Shown one piece after another: positions 54,691 to 64,000 of a stretch of 64,000 nucleotides of DNA; within the stretch, counting starts at the first letter, position 1; every line of letters begins with the position of its first letter. Below the pieces are notes generated by a model. The model was not told the DNA's origin. It saw nothing but the letters and a program-made list of their open reading frames with translations, and searched no databases. Source of the stretch: Cynocephalus volans (lineage: Eukaryota; Chordata; Mammalia; Dermoptera; Cynocephalidae); NCBI RefSeq assembly GCF_027409185.1, contig NC_084472.1, positions 49,463,427 to 49,527,426 on the forward strand, in the 5' to 3' direction. The position numbers and the translations under genes are program-made.

Positions 54691-56089
54691 TAGTTTCTTT
54701 TCTTAAAATGGACACATTTCAATCCATCATTTAAAAAACTCTCTAAAGAGCCACCTCCTTAAGCACCCCAATAAAACTTCTTAAAGTTTAATTATTGGAA
54801 CATATCTTCCTTAGCTCTCACTTAAATCTCTTTAGGTTGGATCATACATCTATTCTTTCTTGTTTAGTTCTCCAGCAAGGCACAACAGCTACTTGATATG
54901 TTCTATATTTGAAAAGCTTTGGTAGAGTCTGTTTTCTTTACCTTTCCTAAAGGATCTAGTCCAGAATTTTAATAACTATTGGGACTCTTCTCCAAAACCT
55001 GGTAAAAATCTCCACATCTCTTAACCTGTGAAGGAACAAAGCATAAGTAGAATTATTTTGATCCATGAATTAGGTCAATATATTTGATAATTTCATCTAC
55101 ATCTTCTCAGTGTCCTTTATTTACATTTTGTTTTCATTAGAAAATATTTGCTATATATGCCACAAGATGGAAGAAAAGGTAGTATGAGAAACTTTAAAGA
55201 TACTACTTGTGAAAAAAAAAAAACTTTAAGAAATTATTTAAAAGAAGGACATGTTAAAAAGACAGGTGGAATGTAGATTTTAAAATGTCTAACTTTTAAA
55301 GCTCACACCATTAATAATCCTTGGCTGGTCTCTGATCTGGGCTTATCAGCAACCTACTTGATACTGATCTAGAAATTTTGCAGATTTTTAGAACATACCA
55401 CCAGCTGTAAACTCCTGCAGGGACTGTGTCACTTTAAAATCATTAATATTTACTGTCACAATAGACATGTGTTTAATTGAACTACTAAACTGAATTTTGT
55501 AGCTTCTGGACTTTTTCATTTGCTAAGAGAAAAGGGAAGATACAGTTCAGTAGGCTAGAGAAGGAGAAAAGAAGAAAGAGCAAACAGCAAGACAACAATT
55601 GTACTACTTGGTGATGTGGCATCGGATGAACTGGAACATATTTAGACAGAGTAATGGTCAAGGATATCTTCACACATAGGGTTAGTAGAATATAAACACG
55701 AACCAGTGCTGAGATGGCAACTTTTTTTGATAGACTGCTTGGTTGAAACTGGATTCTTCGCAACTCATATCCTGTCCCAGCCTTGTAGACAGGTTCACAC
55801 ATGATGTTAATGGGTCTTTACATCTGTTTGTATAATCTCCTCCTTTTTGGGCTGCCTGACTGGGTCCCCAATTCGTGCTGGGTCACTGCCATTCTTCCCT
55901 GGGAATCAAGGTCACCAAGGAGTTTGTTAAATCCCATCCCTGGCCAGTTTTCCTTCTCCAGTCCCACGTCTGCTTTGTGTATGAGGGGCTGGCTGAGTCC
56001 AGGAGGGCCGGGGACCCCAGGTGGGATGGGGAAGGCACTGAGGAGGGGGGTAAGAAGTTGTGGGGGGAGCTGCCTCCTGGCTGAAATAA
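54691..56089. other. Region upstream of STARD6 and C18orf54
   Basis: Mostly unique-looking DNA that becomes GC-rich after about 55,850. Noncoding 5' exons of STARD6 (minus strand) are expected somewhere between 52,916 and the CpG island, but I could not place one with confidence. The 105-codon minus frame at 55485-55802 has no recognisable protein. Confidence 0.4.
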
Positions 56090-56374
56090 TGTCTTTCCTG
56101 GAGAAGGGATGCTCTGAAAGCGGGGAAGCCGAGCTCACTTGGGAGGACGGGCTGTGTGGCTGGCTCAGCTGCAGGAAGGGCGGCCGGCAGCGCTCCCACA
56201 CCGCCCTCTCCTCCCGGTCCCCTCCCACAGTCCCGGGGGCCGGCCGAAAGACGATCAGCCTGTTCCCTGCTCGGACTAGCCAAGAATATCGGTGACGGAG
56301 GCGGGGGGTGGGCATCGACTTGGATGTAGTCTGGAACCGCCCTCTTCCAACCCCAGAAAGAAGACAAGCGAGAA

Positions 56375-56390
56375 ACTACACCTCCCAGCA
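56375..56390 (+). promoter_or_regulatory. ZNF143/THAP11-type site
   Basis: ACTACACCTCCCAGCA matches the ACTACA-NN-TCCCAG-type SBS motif of ZNF143 and THAP11, which is enriched in TATA-less and bidirectional promoters. It is about 100 bp upstream of the NRF1-like palindrome. Confidence 0.75.
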
Positions 56391-56472
56391 GGGGTCGCGA
56401 CCTAACGTCCCGCAGCGGCCCCTTTTCCCCTGCCAGCTCCCGGCCTCCGCGCACCCCACGCGCCAGAGCACC

Positions 56473-56482
56473 GCGCATGCGC
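56473..56482. promoter_or_regulatory. NRF1-type palindrome
   Basis: GCGCATGCGC is the core NRF1 palindrome. It is followed by GCGCCATGTTGG at 56494-56505, whose CCATGTT part resembles a YY1 site often found at transcription starts. Confidence 0.75.
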
Positions 56483-56509
56483 ACCGCGGGCCGGCGCCAT
56501 GTTGGGTCA

Positions 56510-56626
56510 GTTTGAAAGCGAACGCGGGCGTTTCGCTAGACTGTGACGGCTGAGGAGCTAAGAGCAAGCGGAGCCTGAGGAGGGGCCTTGTCCGTATGGG
56601 GGATGCTTTGCAGCGTCTCCGGTCCG
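56510..56626 (+). other. C18orf54: Candidate noncoding first exon of C18orf54
   Basis: Predicted, not proven: transcription may start near 56500 just after the NRF1/YY1-like sites, and a donor GTAACA follows at 56627-56632 (ccg|gtaaca). A noncoding 5' exon is needed because the ATG exon begins with an acceptor at 59105-59106. Other GTs in the island could serve instead. Confidence 0.4.
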
Positions 56627-57120
56627 GTAACAGGCCTGGGCTTTCGGTGGGGAGTTGCGGAAATGTGCGTATTTCTCTCTTTTCGGGTCACAGTGGGTGA
56701 GTTAGGCCGGAAATGAGGGCGTATTTTCGAGGGGCGTCCCGTCCTTTGACAGCCCGAGGGAAAGGCTAAAAGGAGGTGTGGCGAGGAGGGAAGAGGAAGA
56801 CGTCTCCTCAGGGAAGACGCAAGGTGAGACTCTGTGGAAAGAACGATTTAGGGGGAGTGCTCCTCGGGCGGGGAGCGTCCCTGGACGGGGCGGAGGGGAC
56901 TTGACGTGGGCCTCTGGGGACTTGCTGCAGAATAAATGGTTTCGGAGGGAAAAGTAGCTCACGGAAGACTGTGTCTGTGACTGACGTGGGCGGTGGGACC
57001 CCGAAGGGCGGCTGTTGCCCAAGTCGAGGAGGAAATGTGTGGACCCGGCGCGCCCGGGGTGGGGGAGAGATGCGCAGAGGAGGGGCGCTGGCCACCTTCG
57101 CTTTCCAGGGCCATCGACTC

Positions 57121-59106
57121 TCGTTCTTCTGCGACAAAATAAACATTCGCTTTCCAAACTTAGAAATCACGGAGCTGTGATTTCCAAGAGTTGTTTTTCA
57201 TTTTCTGTGCGATATGCCCATTGGTTAACACTGCACATTCTATTTTTGGATCGAAGGGAGTTGAAATTTCTTGCCATTAAGCTTAACATTCTATTCTTCC
57301 ACATGATGCATTTTCTTTTGGAGATTCGAACTCAAGCGTTTACGGAGGAAATGGTAAGATATACGGGATTTGTTTAAGATATATGAGACTCACTCCTGTG
57401 GCTGAATGGGGAGAAGTGGGTGGGAGTATGGGTAAAAAGTTGGGGTATGTTGATAATTGTTGGAAGTAGGATGATGGGTGCATAGGTGTGTATTAAACTA
57501 TTCTACTTTTGTATACATTTGAAGACTCTCCAAAATAAAAGTTAGATTGTGTATTATCTTTTTTGTCAGTCCTGTGAATTAAAATAATTAGTAAATGTTA
57601 TCACCCATTTACTGAGAGCAGTAAGCCAACAGCTTTCCCAAAAGGTTTTGTATTTGTTTTTTAAAGTTTTGTAAACTAAAATCGGTTACCTGTTCTGTGT
57701 TCAAATAAGGGAGAAAACGTTCGGTTAAGCTTATCCAAGCAAATTTACTTGAGAGAATTTAAATTTCTTTAGTAGAAGGGATAAAGCACAAAGCTGACTT
57801 AGTCTAAGCCATTCTTTAGAGATACACCACCGTCACAGCATTCAAGGCAATCGAAGAGGCTAAATAACCATTCTGTTCTGCTGCTGCTTCCACCGTTCAC
57901 TGTCAGATATCCTATAATTAGGCCAGCCGTGCATGCTCCAAGGCTGTGACATGATGAACGTTACTCTCTCTTTTCTTTAGTTAGAAAACTTTCAATATTT
58001 TAAAGTCATAGTTGACAATTATTGAGATTACAGTTGTTATAACTTAAATATTTACGAAGCTATGGCCAAAAATTAGACATTACAACACAATAGCATGTGT
58101 TAAGTCCCAGACATTAATCCATTGATTTAATTTTGGATCCATCGATTCTCTTCTTTTGGCTGCAAAATAAACAAACATCCGTTGATTTAATTTTGAATGA
58201 CCGTCCTATCATGTACTAAATTAGTGCCGGTTCATTATGTTATTTCTCAAGTTTTCAAATGTAGATTCTGTTATTGCTGTGCTATGGTACACAGGAATTC
58301 TCTCAATTTTAATAATGGAAAAACAGTAAAATGAATACATTAAGTCAATTTACAAATTATTTAAGCTTCCTTTTAAAGAGAGGTGAGCTGAATCTGTTTA
58401 ACGTAAGAGTTGAAAATAGGATATTACCGAAAATAAAGGTCAGGAAATGATTATTAACAATGTTAAATAAAAAAGGGATATAGCTAGCTCATTCTTTAGT
58501 AAGACTTGTTTGTTTCTTTACAGATAAGTATTGTAAATTACTTTATTCTCAAATCTTTTTGGGGGGAAAGGGTTGGCTAAAGTTACATATTGGCAACATT
58601 CACAACGTGAAAGTGGATCTTCTCCATTGTTCCTTGTTTCTAATACTTACTTGATGACTTTAAAAAATTTATTGAGTACCTACTATCTGCAGTGCACAGC
58701 AGTAGGCTTGTGATTTAAAAAATGTTTTGTATAGGGGAATGTTATGTAATTGTGATGTCATAGAATATATCACCATAAGAGAAAAAGACTTTATCAGTAG
58801 TGTTTAGGACTTTTAAAAAAGTGAGTACTTTTTCCTTGGTACTTTCCATGTATATTCTCAGATAATTTTTGTATGCATGCTTCCAGGCACATAGTAGGCA
58901 CTCAGTAAATGTTTTCTCAATCATTGATGAAGGGATTCACAATAATAAAGATAATGGAAAATCTACAGTGCCTATAAATGAGTGTCTATTATAGATAATG
59001 GATTTTATTCTTTAAATTATAAGAAGTTTATATATTTAGTAATTTTTTCTGCATTGGTCACTATTCCTTTAAATTGGTACCTTAACCTTTTGTTTTTGTA
59101 TTACAG
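57121..59106 (+). other. C18orf54: C18orf54 first intron with L1 and L2/MIR fragments
   Basis: Contains an L1M-3'-end-like stretch at about 57380-57545 ('ggatgatgggtgcataggtg' then 'actctccaaaataaaagtta') and L2/MIR-like ends at about 58665-58700 and 58880-58920 ('aggcacatagtaggcactca'). Nothing else was recognised. Confidence 0.5.
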
Positions 59107-59435
59107 TTGTTTTTAAGAGAAAAGAATAGAAATAACCCATTTTGAGGAAGCCATGGCAAAATCAAACACAAAATATAGAGTTTGTTCTCGGGAATCTTCA
59201 GTGTCTTCTCTGCTAGCAAGCTGCAGCCTGAATGGTAGTAATTCCTCTAACTCCGATGGCTCTTTTCACTATAAGGATAAATGGTACAGTTCTGCATCTC
59301 AGGCTCTACAGGCCTATATTGATGATTTTGATCTAAGCCGAGTACATCCTGGTGTAAGCACTGGAAAAATGAACACTGATGAAGGTTCCACTAATATGCC
59401 ACAGTTCTCCAACTATATTTATAAGCCAAACAATG
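59107..59435 (+). CDS. C18orf54: C18orf54 (LAS2) exon with start codon
   Basis: ATG at 59153, 46 bases into the exon after an AG acceptor at 59105-59106; translation covers 59153-59435. It encodes [20 protein letters not shown], then a Ser/Asn-rich stretch, then [20 protein letters not shown] and [16 protein letters not shown], which I recognise as C18orf54, also called LAS2 (lung adenoma susceptibility protein 2). The molecular role is poorly defined; no enzyme motif, signal peptide or membrane helix is visible. Donor GTATGT is at 59436. The exon leaves one base (G) that joins exon 60513 to make Ala of AFENL. Confidence 0.93.
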
Positions 59436-60512
59436 GTATGTTTTTATTCTTTGTTTTCTTCATGTCCAGTGATTTGAAGCATTTGAGAGATGTGCTCTAG
59501 CCTTGTAAATCTTGCCTTTTTTTTTTTTTTTTTGGAATAAAAATAACTTTTATAATAGTGAGATCTGGATGTTTGTGTAAAATGGTTGTATAATTCTCTA
59601 GTTCTTAGGAATTTTCAGCTAAGATCCTCTTTTGATCTTGGAGAGGAAGCTGATGAATGTAACTAATTATAGCAGATGGGCTGATCCTAAACCTTTAAGC
59701 CATTTTTCTGTAGTATCATGGAAAGAGCATTGATGTGGTTCTAACTTTCATAACTAGCTTAATGACTTTAAACATATCTCAACCTTTCTGGGTTTGTTTG
59801 CTCAATCCCAGTTGATGGGATAGGACTATATTAATCTTTCTGATCTGTATTCTGTAGAACAATAACGTTCACAAGATGTTAAAAGTTTGTCCTTGATAAG
59901 GCTTCCATGAGGACAAGTTTGGAAAATATAGTTGTTATAAGCCAGCTGACACTTTACTGAGCACTTAGAGAATGGCCTTAGAATGGAAAACATTTACATT
60001 GAACTCTTAGAGGGATGTGGGCAATATAGTCTAGAAGAAGAGAATTAGAACAACTGTTCTCTGTGTGTAACCATGCCCATTGCTGGGTTAGTAGGCGAGA
60101 AAGCAAATTATTTTCCACCTAGTTTAACAGCATTTTTTTTTTTCTGTGTTGCAGCTAGTGTTCAGTGGTCAATGTTAAGGTGATTGTATTAGTGTTTCTG
60201 GTATGTCTAGATGAAAAAAGTTGAAGAAACAGTAAATTAGAGAACACAGGAAAATTCAGGAGGTTGGAGAGAAACGTAGAAATTAAGTAAAACAGATTGA
60301 AGAAATGTGAGAGAGAAAACATTCTAATCTATCAAGCTGTACCTTTTATACTTTTAATCAAAGGCTTAGTGAGGATAAGGGGGAAAGCAGCAAAGATGAT
60401 TCTTAAATTTTTAATTCTCATTTACTGTTGAATATTATAAAGTATTTACTATTGAATATTATAAAGTATATGTGTTAAAAGAAGATAAACAGAACTATGC
60501 TTTGTTTTTCAG
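59436..60512 (+). other. C18orf54: C18orf54 intron
   Basis: AT-rich intron with a T-run at 59517-59534 and a possible MIR fragment at about 59705-59800 ('atcatggaaagagcattgat'). It ends in TTTTTCAG at 60505-60512. Confidence 0.6.
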
Positions 60513-61292
60513 CTTTTGAAAATCTTGATTACAAAAAGCATTCAAACTCCTTATCCTATAGAAGACTGACTATTAATGACGCAGACTCCATTAGCTTAAC
60601 AACTGATGATCTATTAAAACTTCCAGCCGATGGATCATTTCCTTTCACTTATATTGGACAAGGTCACCGAGCGAGCAGGAAAAACAAGAAATGTGTTCAA
60701 AGACTGGGTCCATTGGACATCGAAAAGAACTCAAATTTTCAAGAACCCTTCACTCCCATGGGCAAGGATAACTTGGCTACTCCTGTTGTATACACACATA
60801 TAAATGGAAAGCAACGGGGTAGGCTAAAAAACCCAAAACTTAAGAATAGGACTAATAAATACATTTCTGAATCATCTTTATCTTTTCCCAAGAAGTCGTC
60901 TTTCGAGGACAATGCAGAACACAATCTTGAAAAGAATTATCCAAGATGGCTCACTAGCCAGAAATCTGACCTTAATGTTTCAGGGATAACTAGTATACCT
61001 GATTTCAAATACCCAGTCTGGCTCCACAATCAAGACTTGCTACCTGATGCAAATAGTCAAAGGGTTTATGTAGAAGATCAGTGTTCCCCTAGACATAGTT
61101 ATCAGGCACAAAGAACTTCTCGGCTTATGAATAAATTAGGTTGTTTTGAATATTCTTTTGAACCCTCAAACTTTTCACATTACTTGAGTGATGATAAAGG
61201 ATTAGTTAATGAGTACAAATGTGATTCTGAACATAACCAATGTCAGTGTGAGAATCCACTTCTCCCAGGACAATCCAAAAAGCCATTCAGTG
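60513..61292 (+). CDS. C18orf54: C18orf54 (LAS2) large central exon
   Basis: This 780-nt exon starts by completing Ala and reads [20 protein letters not shown], then [20 protein letters not shown], matching human LAS2. The canonical human protein, as I remember it, passes directly from NGKQ to GDKIELL. Here an internal donor, CGG-G|GTAGGC at 60818/60819, would give exactly that joint. The full exon instead continues for 474 more bases (158 codons) of open, in-frame sequence to the donor GTAATA at 61293. That extra part is polar and Ser/Asn-rich, with [11 protein letters not shown] and [14 protein letters not shown] segments. Both donors leave the same phase, so long and short isoforms are both possible. 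Confidence 0.9.
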
Positions 61293-61624
61293 GTAATACT
61301 TTTTTTTATTTTGTTTTTTTTTTTTTAAAGCCAAAGAAAGTGCTGTAAATTTGACCTAATACCTAGGAGCTTTCTATTTTTGATATAATGTCTTTTTAGA
61401 ATGCTTAAGATCTTCATTTATGTAGCATTTTGTAACTAGAAAATATCTTTTCTCTCCCCATTCCCTGTTTTTTTTCTTTTTTTTTGCTTGAAATGTCACA
61501 TTTTAACATAATTTGCTGTTCTAGATATGTGGATATTCCAAATTATCTGAATTCTTGTTGACTGTGAGATTTTGTTGAGCTTTGCATTTTGTGTTAAAGA
61601 ATTAATATAATCTTTTAAAATTAG
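61293..61624 (+). other. C18orf54: C18orf54 intron (short)
   Basis: 332-bp T-rich intron with several poly-T runs, ending AAAATTAG at 61617-61624. No repeat. Confidence 0.8.
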
Positions 61625-61775
61625 GTGACAAAATTGAATTGCTTATCCTGAAGGCCAAGAAAAATCTAGAGCAGTGTACAGAAGAATTACCAAGGTCTAT
61701 GAAAAAGGATGATAGTCCTTGCTCATTAGATAAACTTGAAGCAGAAAGATCATGGGAAAATATTCCTGTTACTTT
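61625..61775 (+). CDS. C18orf54: C18orf54 (LAS2) exon after the alternative region
   Basis: This 151-nt exon reads [20 protein letters not shown], then [20 protein letters not shown] and [12 protein letters not shown], closely matching human LAS2. The first segment is a predicted amphipathic helix. Donor GTAAGT is at 61776 and the exon leaves two bases. The rest of the gene (KSPVPV onward in human) is outside the window. Confidence 0.93.
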
Positions 61776-64000
61776 GTAAGTAAGTGACTGGAAAAACTAA
61801 GTGTTCAAATGAAAATGTCATGTGAACATCTTATTTATTTTTTAAATAACTTAATGCTAATTAAACAATGCTAATAACATTGTAATTCTGTAGAATATAG
61901 CTTTCAGTGTTGTTTGCTTTAAGTTGCATTTTTTCTTTGTTACCACAAGATGGTGTAACATTTCATAATCTTAGGTATATAACTTGTCTTTATCACATGT
62001 TCATTTTGTTTCACTATAAAATATCGATATATGTCTTAATATGAGGGATTGATTATAACCAAAAATAATTATTTTGCAGATGGAAGAGTTATGAAATACT
62101 TGTTACTTTCTCTTTACTTTAAGCATTTCCCCTTCTTCATATATTAAAGCTATCCTTTTCTTTTCGTTTATATTTTACTTTCTTTTTTAGTCATTATTTT
62201 CCTTAAATGATGATGCATTTTCTTCTGCATCCTATTGTATAAATTCTTGTAGTTCCTAACATTATTTGTGTGCTTAACTTTTCTGTGATATAGTTTCTCA
62301 GAATAATTTAAAAAGTATATCTAGATACCTGAGAATGTGAGTGTGGAATTAGAATTGGAAGTTTATATGGGAAAGTTTTTATTCTTAGTGATATTATTAC
62401 ATTTGGGCTTATCAACAGTGCATTCCTGGTAACCCTATATCATGCCTTAGGCTCTGGTAATTTATTATCATCAGTTGTCTAACCCTTTCATTTTGTTATA
62501 GACAGAGTCTGTCACTTCCTGTCTTCTTTTTTGATTGTTTCTCAGTTGAGTACCTTATTTTTGAATGTATTTGCTGACTGTAATGCCAGTTTGGAATGCC
62601 ATCTCTGCCACTTTCTTGCTTTGAGACCTTGTACAAGTTACTTCTCTAAATGTTAAAGATGGAGAAATAAAATGTTTCAGGGTTGTGAGGATTCAATTGA
62701 TTAGAAAATGAATATGAAGTACTTAAGGCAGTTTCTAACTTAGGGTGAGATCTCTTATAAGTTGTAGTAGTGGTGATGATTATCCAGAATATTTTATTTT
62801 TTCCTTTTAGCCTCATTTCTCAAGTTGTTTCAGTGGTACCTTCCCCCACTTCCCTCCAACCTGGGATAATAACAAGCTCACTTGATGTTTAACTTCTGTT
62901 ATACTTCTTATTTTCTAATTTCTTATTTTCTTATCAGTTGGTTTGTGTACTAGCAAAGTATCATAGCTGCAATATTTTGCTTTCAATTGGACCCAAAATG
63001 AATGACATGTTTAAGAGTAAAATTTTTGAGTGCATTTAATCATTTTAGTAATTAGGTAATATAACTTCTGGCTTGTATAATTAATATTATCAATGGTTTG
63101 GCCTAGTACCTTGTATTCAATAGCTCATTTTTGGAAGATTGAATTTATATTGTGACAGGTATGTTTGTAGATAAAACTAACAATGGATTGATGAGAAGAA
63201 CGAATAGACTTTAGTTTGAGATCGACAAATTATTGTCAACCTGCTATCAAAAACAGAATTGAAAAGGAAGTATTAAAGGTAGTATTCTAAAAGGTAGGGT
63301 AAAACCACAACTAGGTAATTGCTTTTTAAAAAAACTTTTTATTACGGAAAATTTCAAACAAATACGTAAGTAGAATAGTATAATAAACCTCTATGTACCC
63401 AGCACCCATTTTCAACAATCAGGTAAATGTTTTTTGCTAACAGTGGGTGGATGTGCAAACTATGTTGGTAAAGAGTTGGGGAAAAGACTACCTGGGAGTG
63501 AGAAAAAGCTCATACCAGATTACGAATCAAATATGTCAGTACATAAGTACCATTTATTAGGAAAAAAAATAGCATTGTGACATTTAAGTGTTATAAAAAG
63601 CTTCTTAGATATTGGAGTTCTTGAGTTACAAACGTTATAGTGATCATTAAGAGATAAATAGGATGAATTTATTTATTTTTGTGACTAACAATTTGATTTG
63701 AGGAATATTCTTGTTTATGCTAGGGATGTCCTTTACTACCCCTTGAACATCAGTAGAAAAATTAATATTTATTGAGCATTATTAAATATACCAAGTATGC
63801 CGAGAATTAATTCAGTGTATTTATACAACACCTCAGTGAGATAAGTGGGACCACAAGTGTAGAAAATGAAGTTCTGATAAATAAATTATACCTAAGATCA
63901 TATAGTGGGTGGGACTGGGATTTGCACTACAGAATTTTAATTTCAAAATTGTTGCCTTGAAGAAGGAGAACATGTAATTGCGGTCCCATTAGAAACTCTT
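61776..64000 (+). other. C18orf54: C18orf54 intron running off the window
   Basis: No further exon was found. It holds a MIR-like fragment at about 62570-62760 ('gccactttcttgctttgaga'), an L1M-like piece at about 63325-63425 ('ggaaaatttcaaacaaatac', 'ctatgtacccagcacccatt') and an L2/MIR-like piece at about 63750-63930. Confidence 0.6.

Larger units (their letters stand above)
56090..57120. promoter_or_regulatory. C18orf54: CpG island, C18orf54 promoter and possible bidirectional promoter
   Basis: About 1 kb of dense CpG and high GC in an otherwise AT-rich window. It lies between the divergent STARD6 (start codon 3.5 kb to the left) and C18orf54 (start codon 2.5 kb to the right). A ZNF143-type site (56375), an NRF1-type palindrome (56473) and a CCATGTTGG stretch (56498) sit close together, typical of TATA-less housekeeping promoters. 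The many overlapping frames of 60-185 codons on both strands are CpG-island artefacts. Confidence 0.85.

Noticed and set aside
55818-56484. Frames of 120-185 codons on both strands of the CpG island
   Set aside because: GC-rich DNA lacks stop codons; the frames overlap on both strands and resemble no protein known to me.

Overview
This is a vertebrate nuclear window, clearly a placental mammal: intron-split genes with GT/AG junctions, dense LINE-1, L2 and MIR debris, MaLR LTRs, Tigger/hAT DNA transposons and one CpG-island promoter. Three genes are recognisable from their exons, in the order known from human chromosome 18q21: POLI (DNA polymerase iota, + strand, last three exons at 1135-8842), STARD6 (START-domain lipid-transfer protein 6, - strand, complete coding sequence in six exons between 52915 and 23628) and C18orf54/LAS2 (+ strand, CpG-island promoter near 56.5 kb, first three coding exons at 59153-61775, continuing beyond the window). 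POLI and STARD6 are tail to tail. STARD6 and C18orf54 are head to head and may share the promoter region.

Species clue: at least four short SINEs (about 1958, 19703, 23107, 48801) are nothing more than a tRNA-Ile-like sequence with an A-rich tail, and three of them have clear target-site duplications. SINEs with only a tRNA-Ile head and no tRNA-unrelated body are the published hallmark of colugos (Dermoptera, t-SINE). A colugo such as Galeopterus is therefore my best guess. A bat is the main alternative, because bat VES SINEs also have a tRNA-like head. This is inference.

Layout. 1-9.1 kb: 3' end of POLI, with an old antisense L1 in the intron between the first two exons. 9.1-23.6 kb: intergenic, mostly minus-strand L1 pieces, MaLR LTR fragments and t-SINEs. 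23.6-52.9 kb: STARD6. Its introns hold a long GGAA microsatellite (27335-27540), an LTR-like element, an L2, an old plus-strand L1 interrupted by a Tigger transposon and carrying an in-frame 111-bp triplication, and a young full-length L1 (41624-48296). 53-56 kb: STARD6 upstream region with a CA microsatellite, an L2 and a MaLR LTR. 56.1-57.1 kb: CpG island with ZNF143/THAP11-like and NRF1-like sites. 57-64 kb: C18orf54 introns and exons.

The young L1 is the most striking mobile element. It has a 14-bp target-site duplication, a GC-rich 5' UTR, an intact 326-codon ORF1, and an ORF2 that would be 1275 codons, the same as human L1, but for one extra base near 44,918 that creates a stop. A 5'-truncated close relative sits 2.6 kb downstream with its own 12-bp duplication. 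I found no prokaryote-style system and nothing that I can defend as a wholly new biological system. The best leads are the alternative donor inside the large C18orf54 exon, the substituted PIP-box of POLI, the STARD6 C-terminal extension, the L1 ORF1 triplication and the lineage-diagnostic SINEs. Repeat boundaries are eye estimates unless a duplication or terminal repeat is cited.
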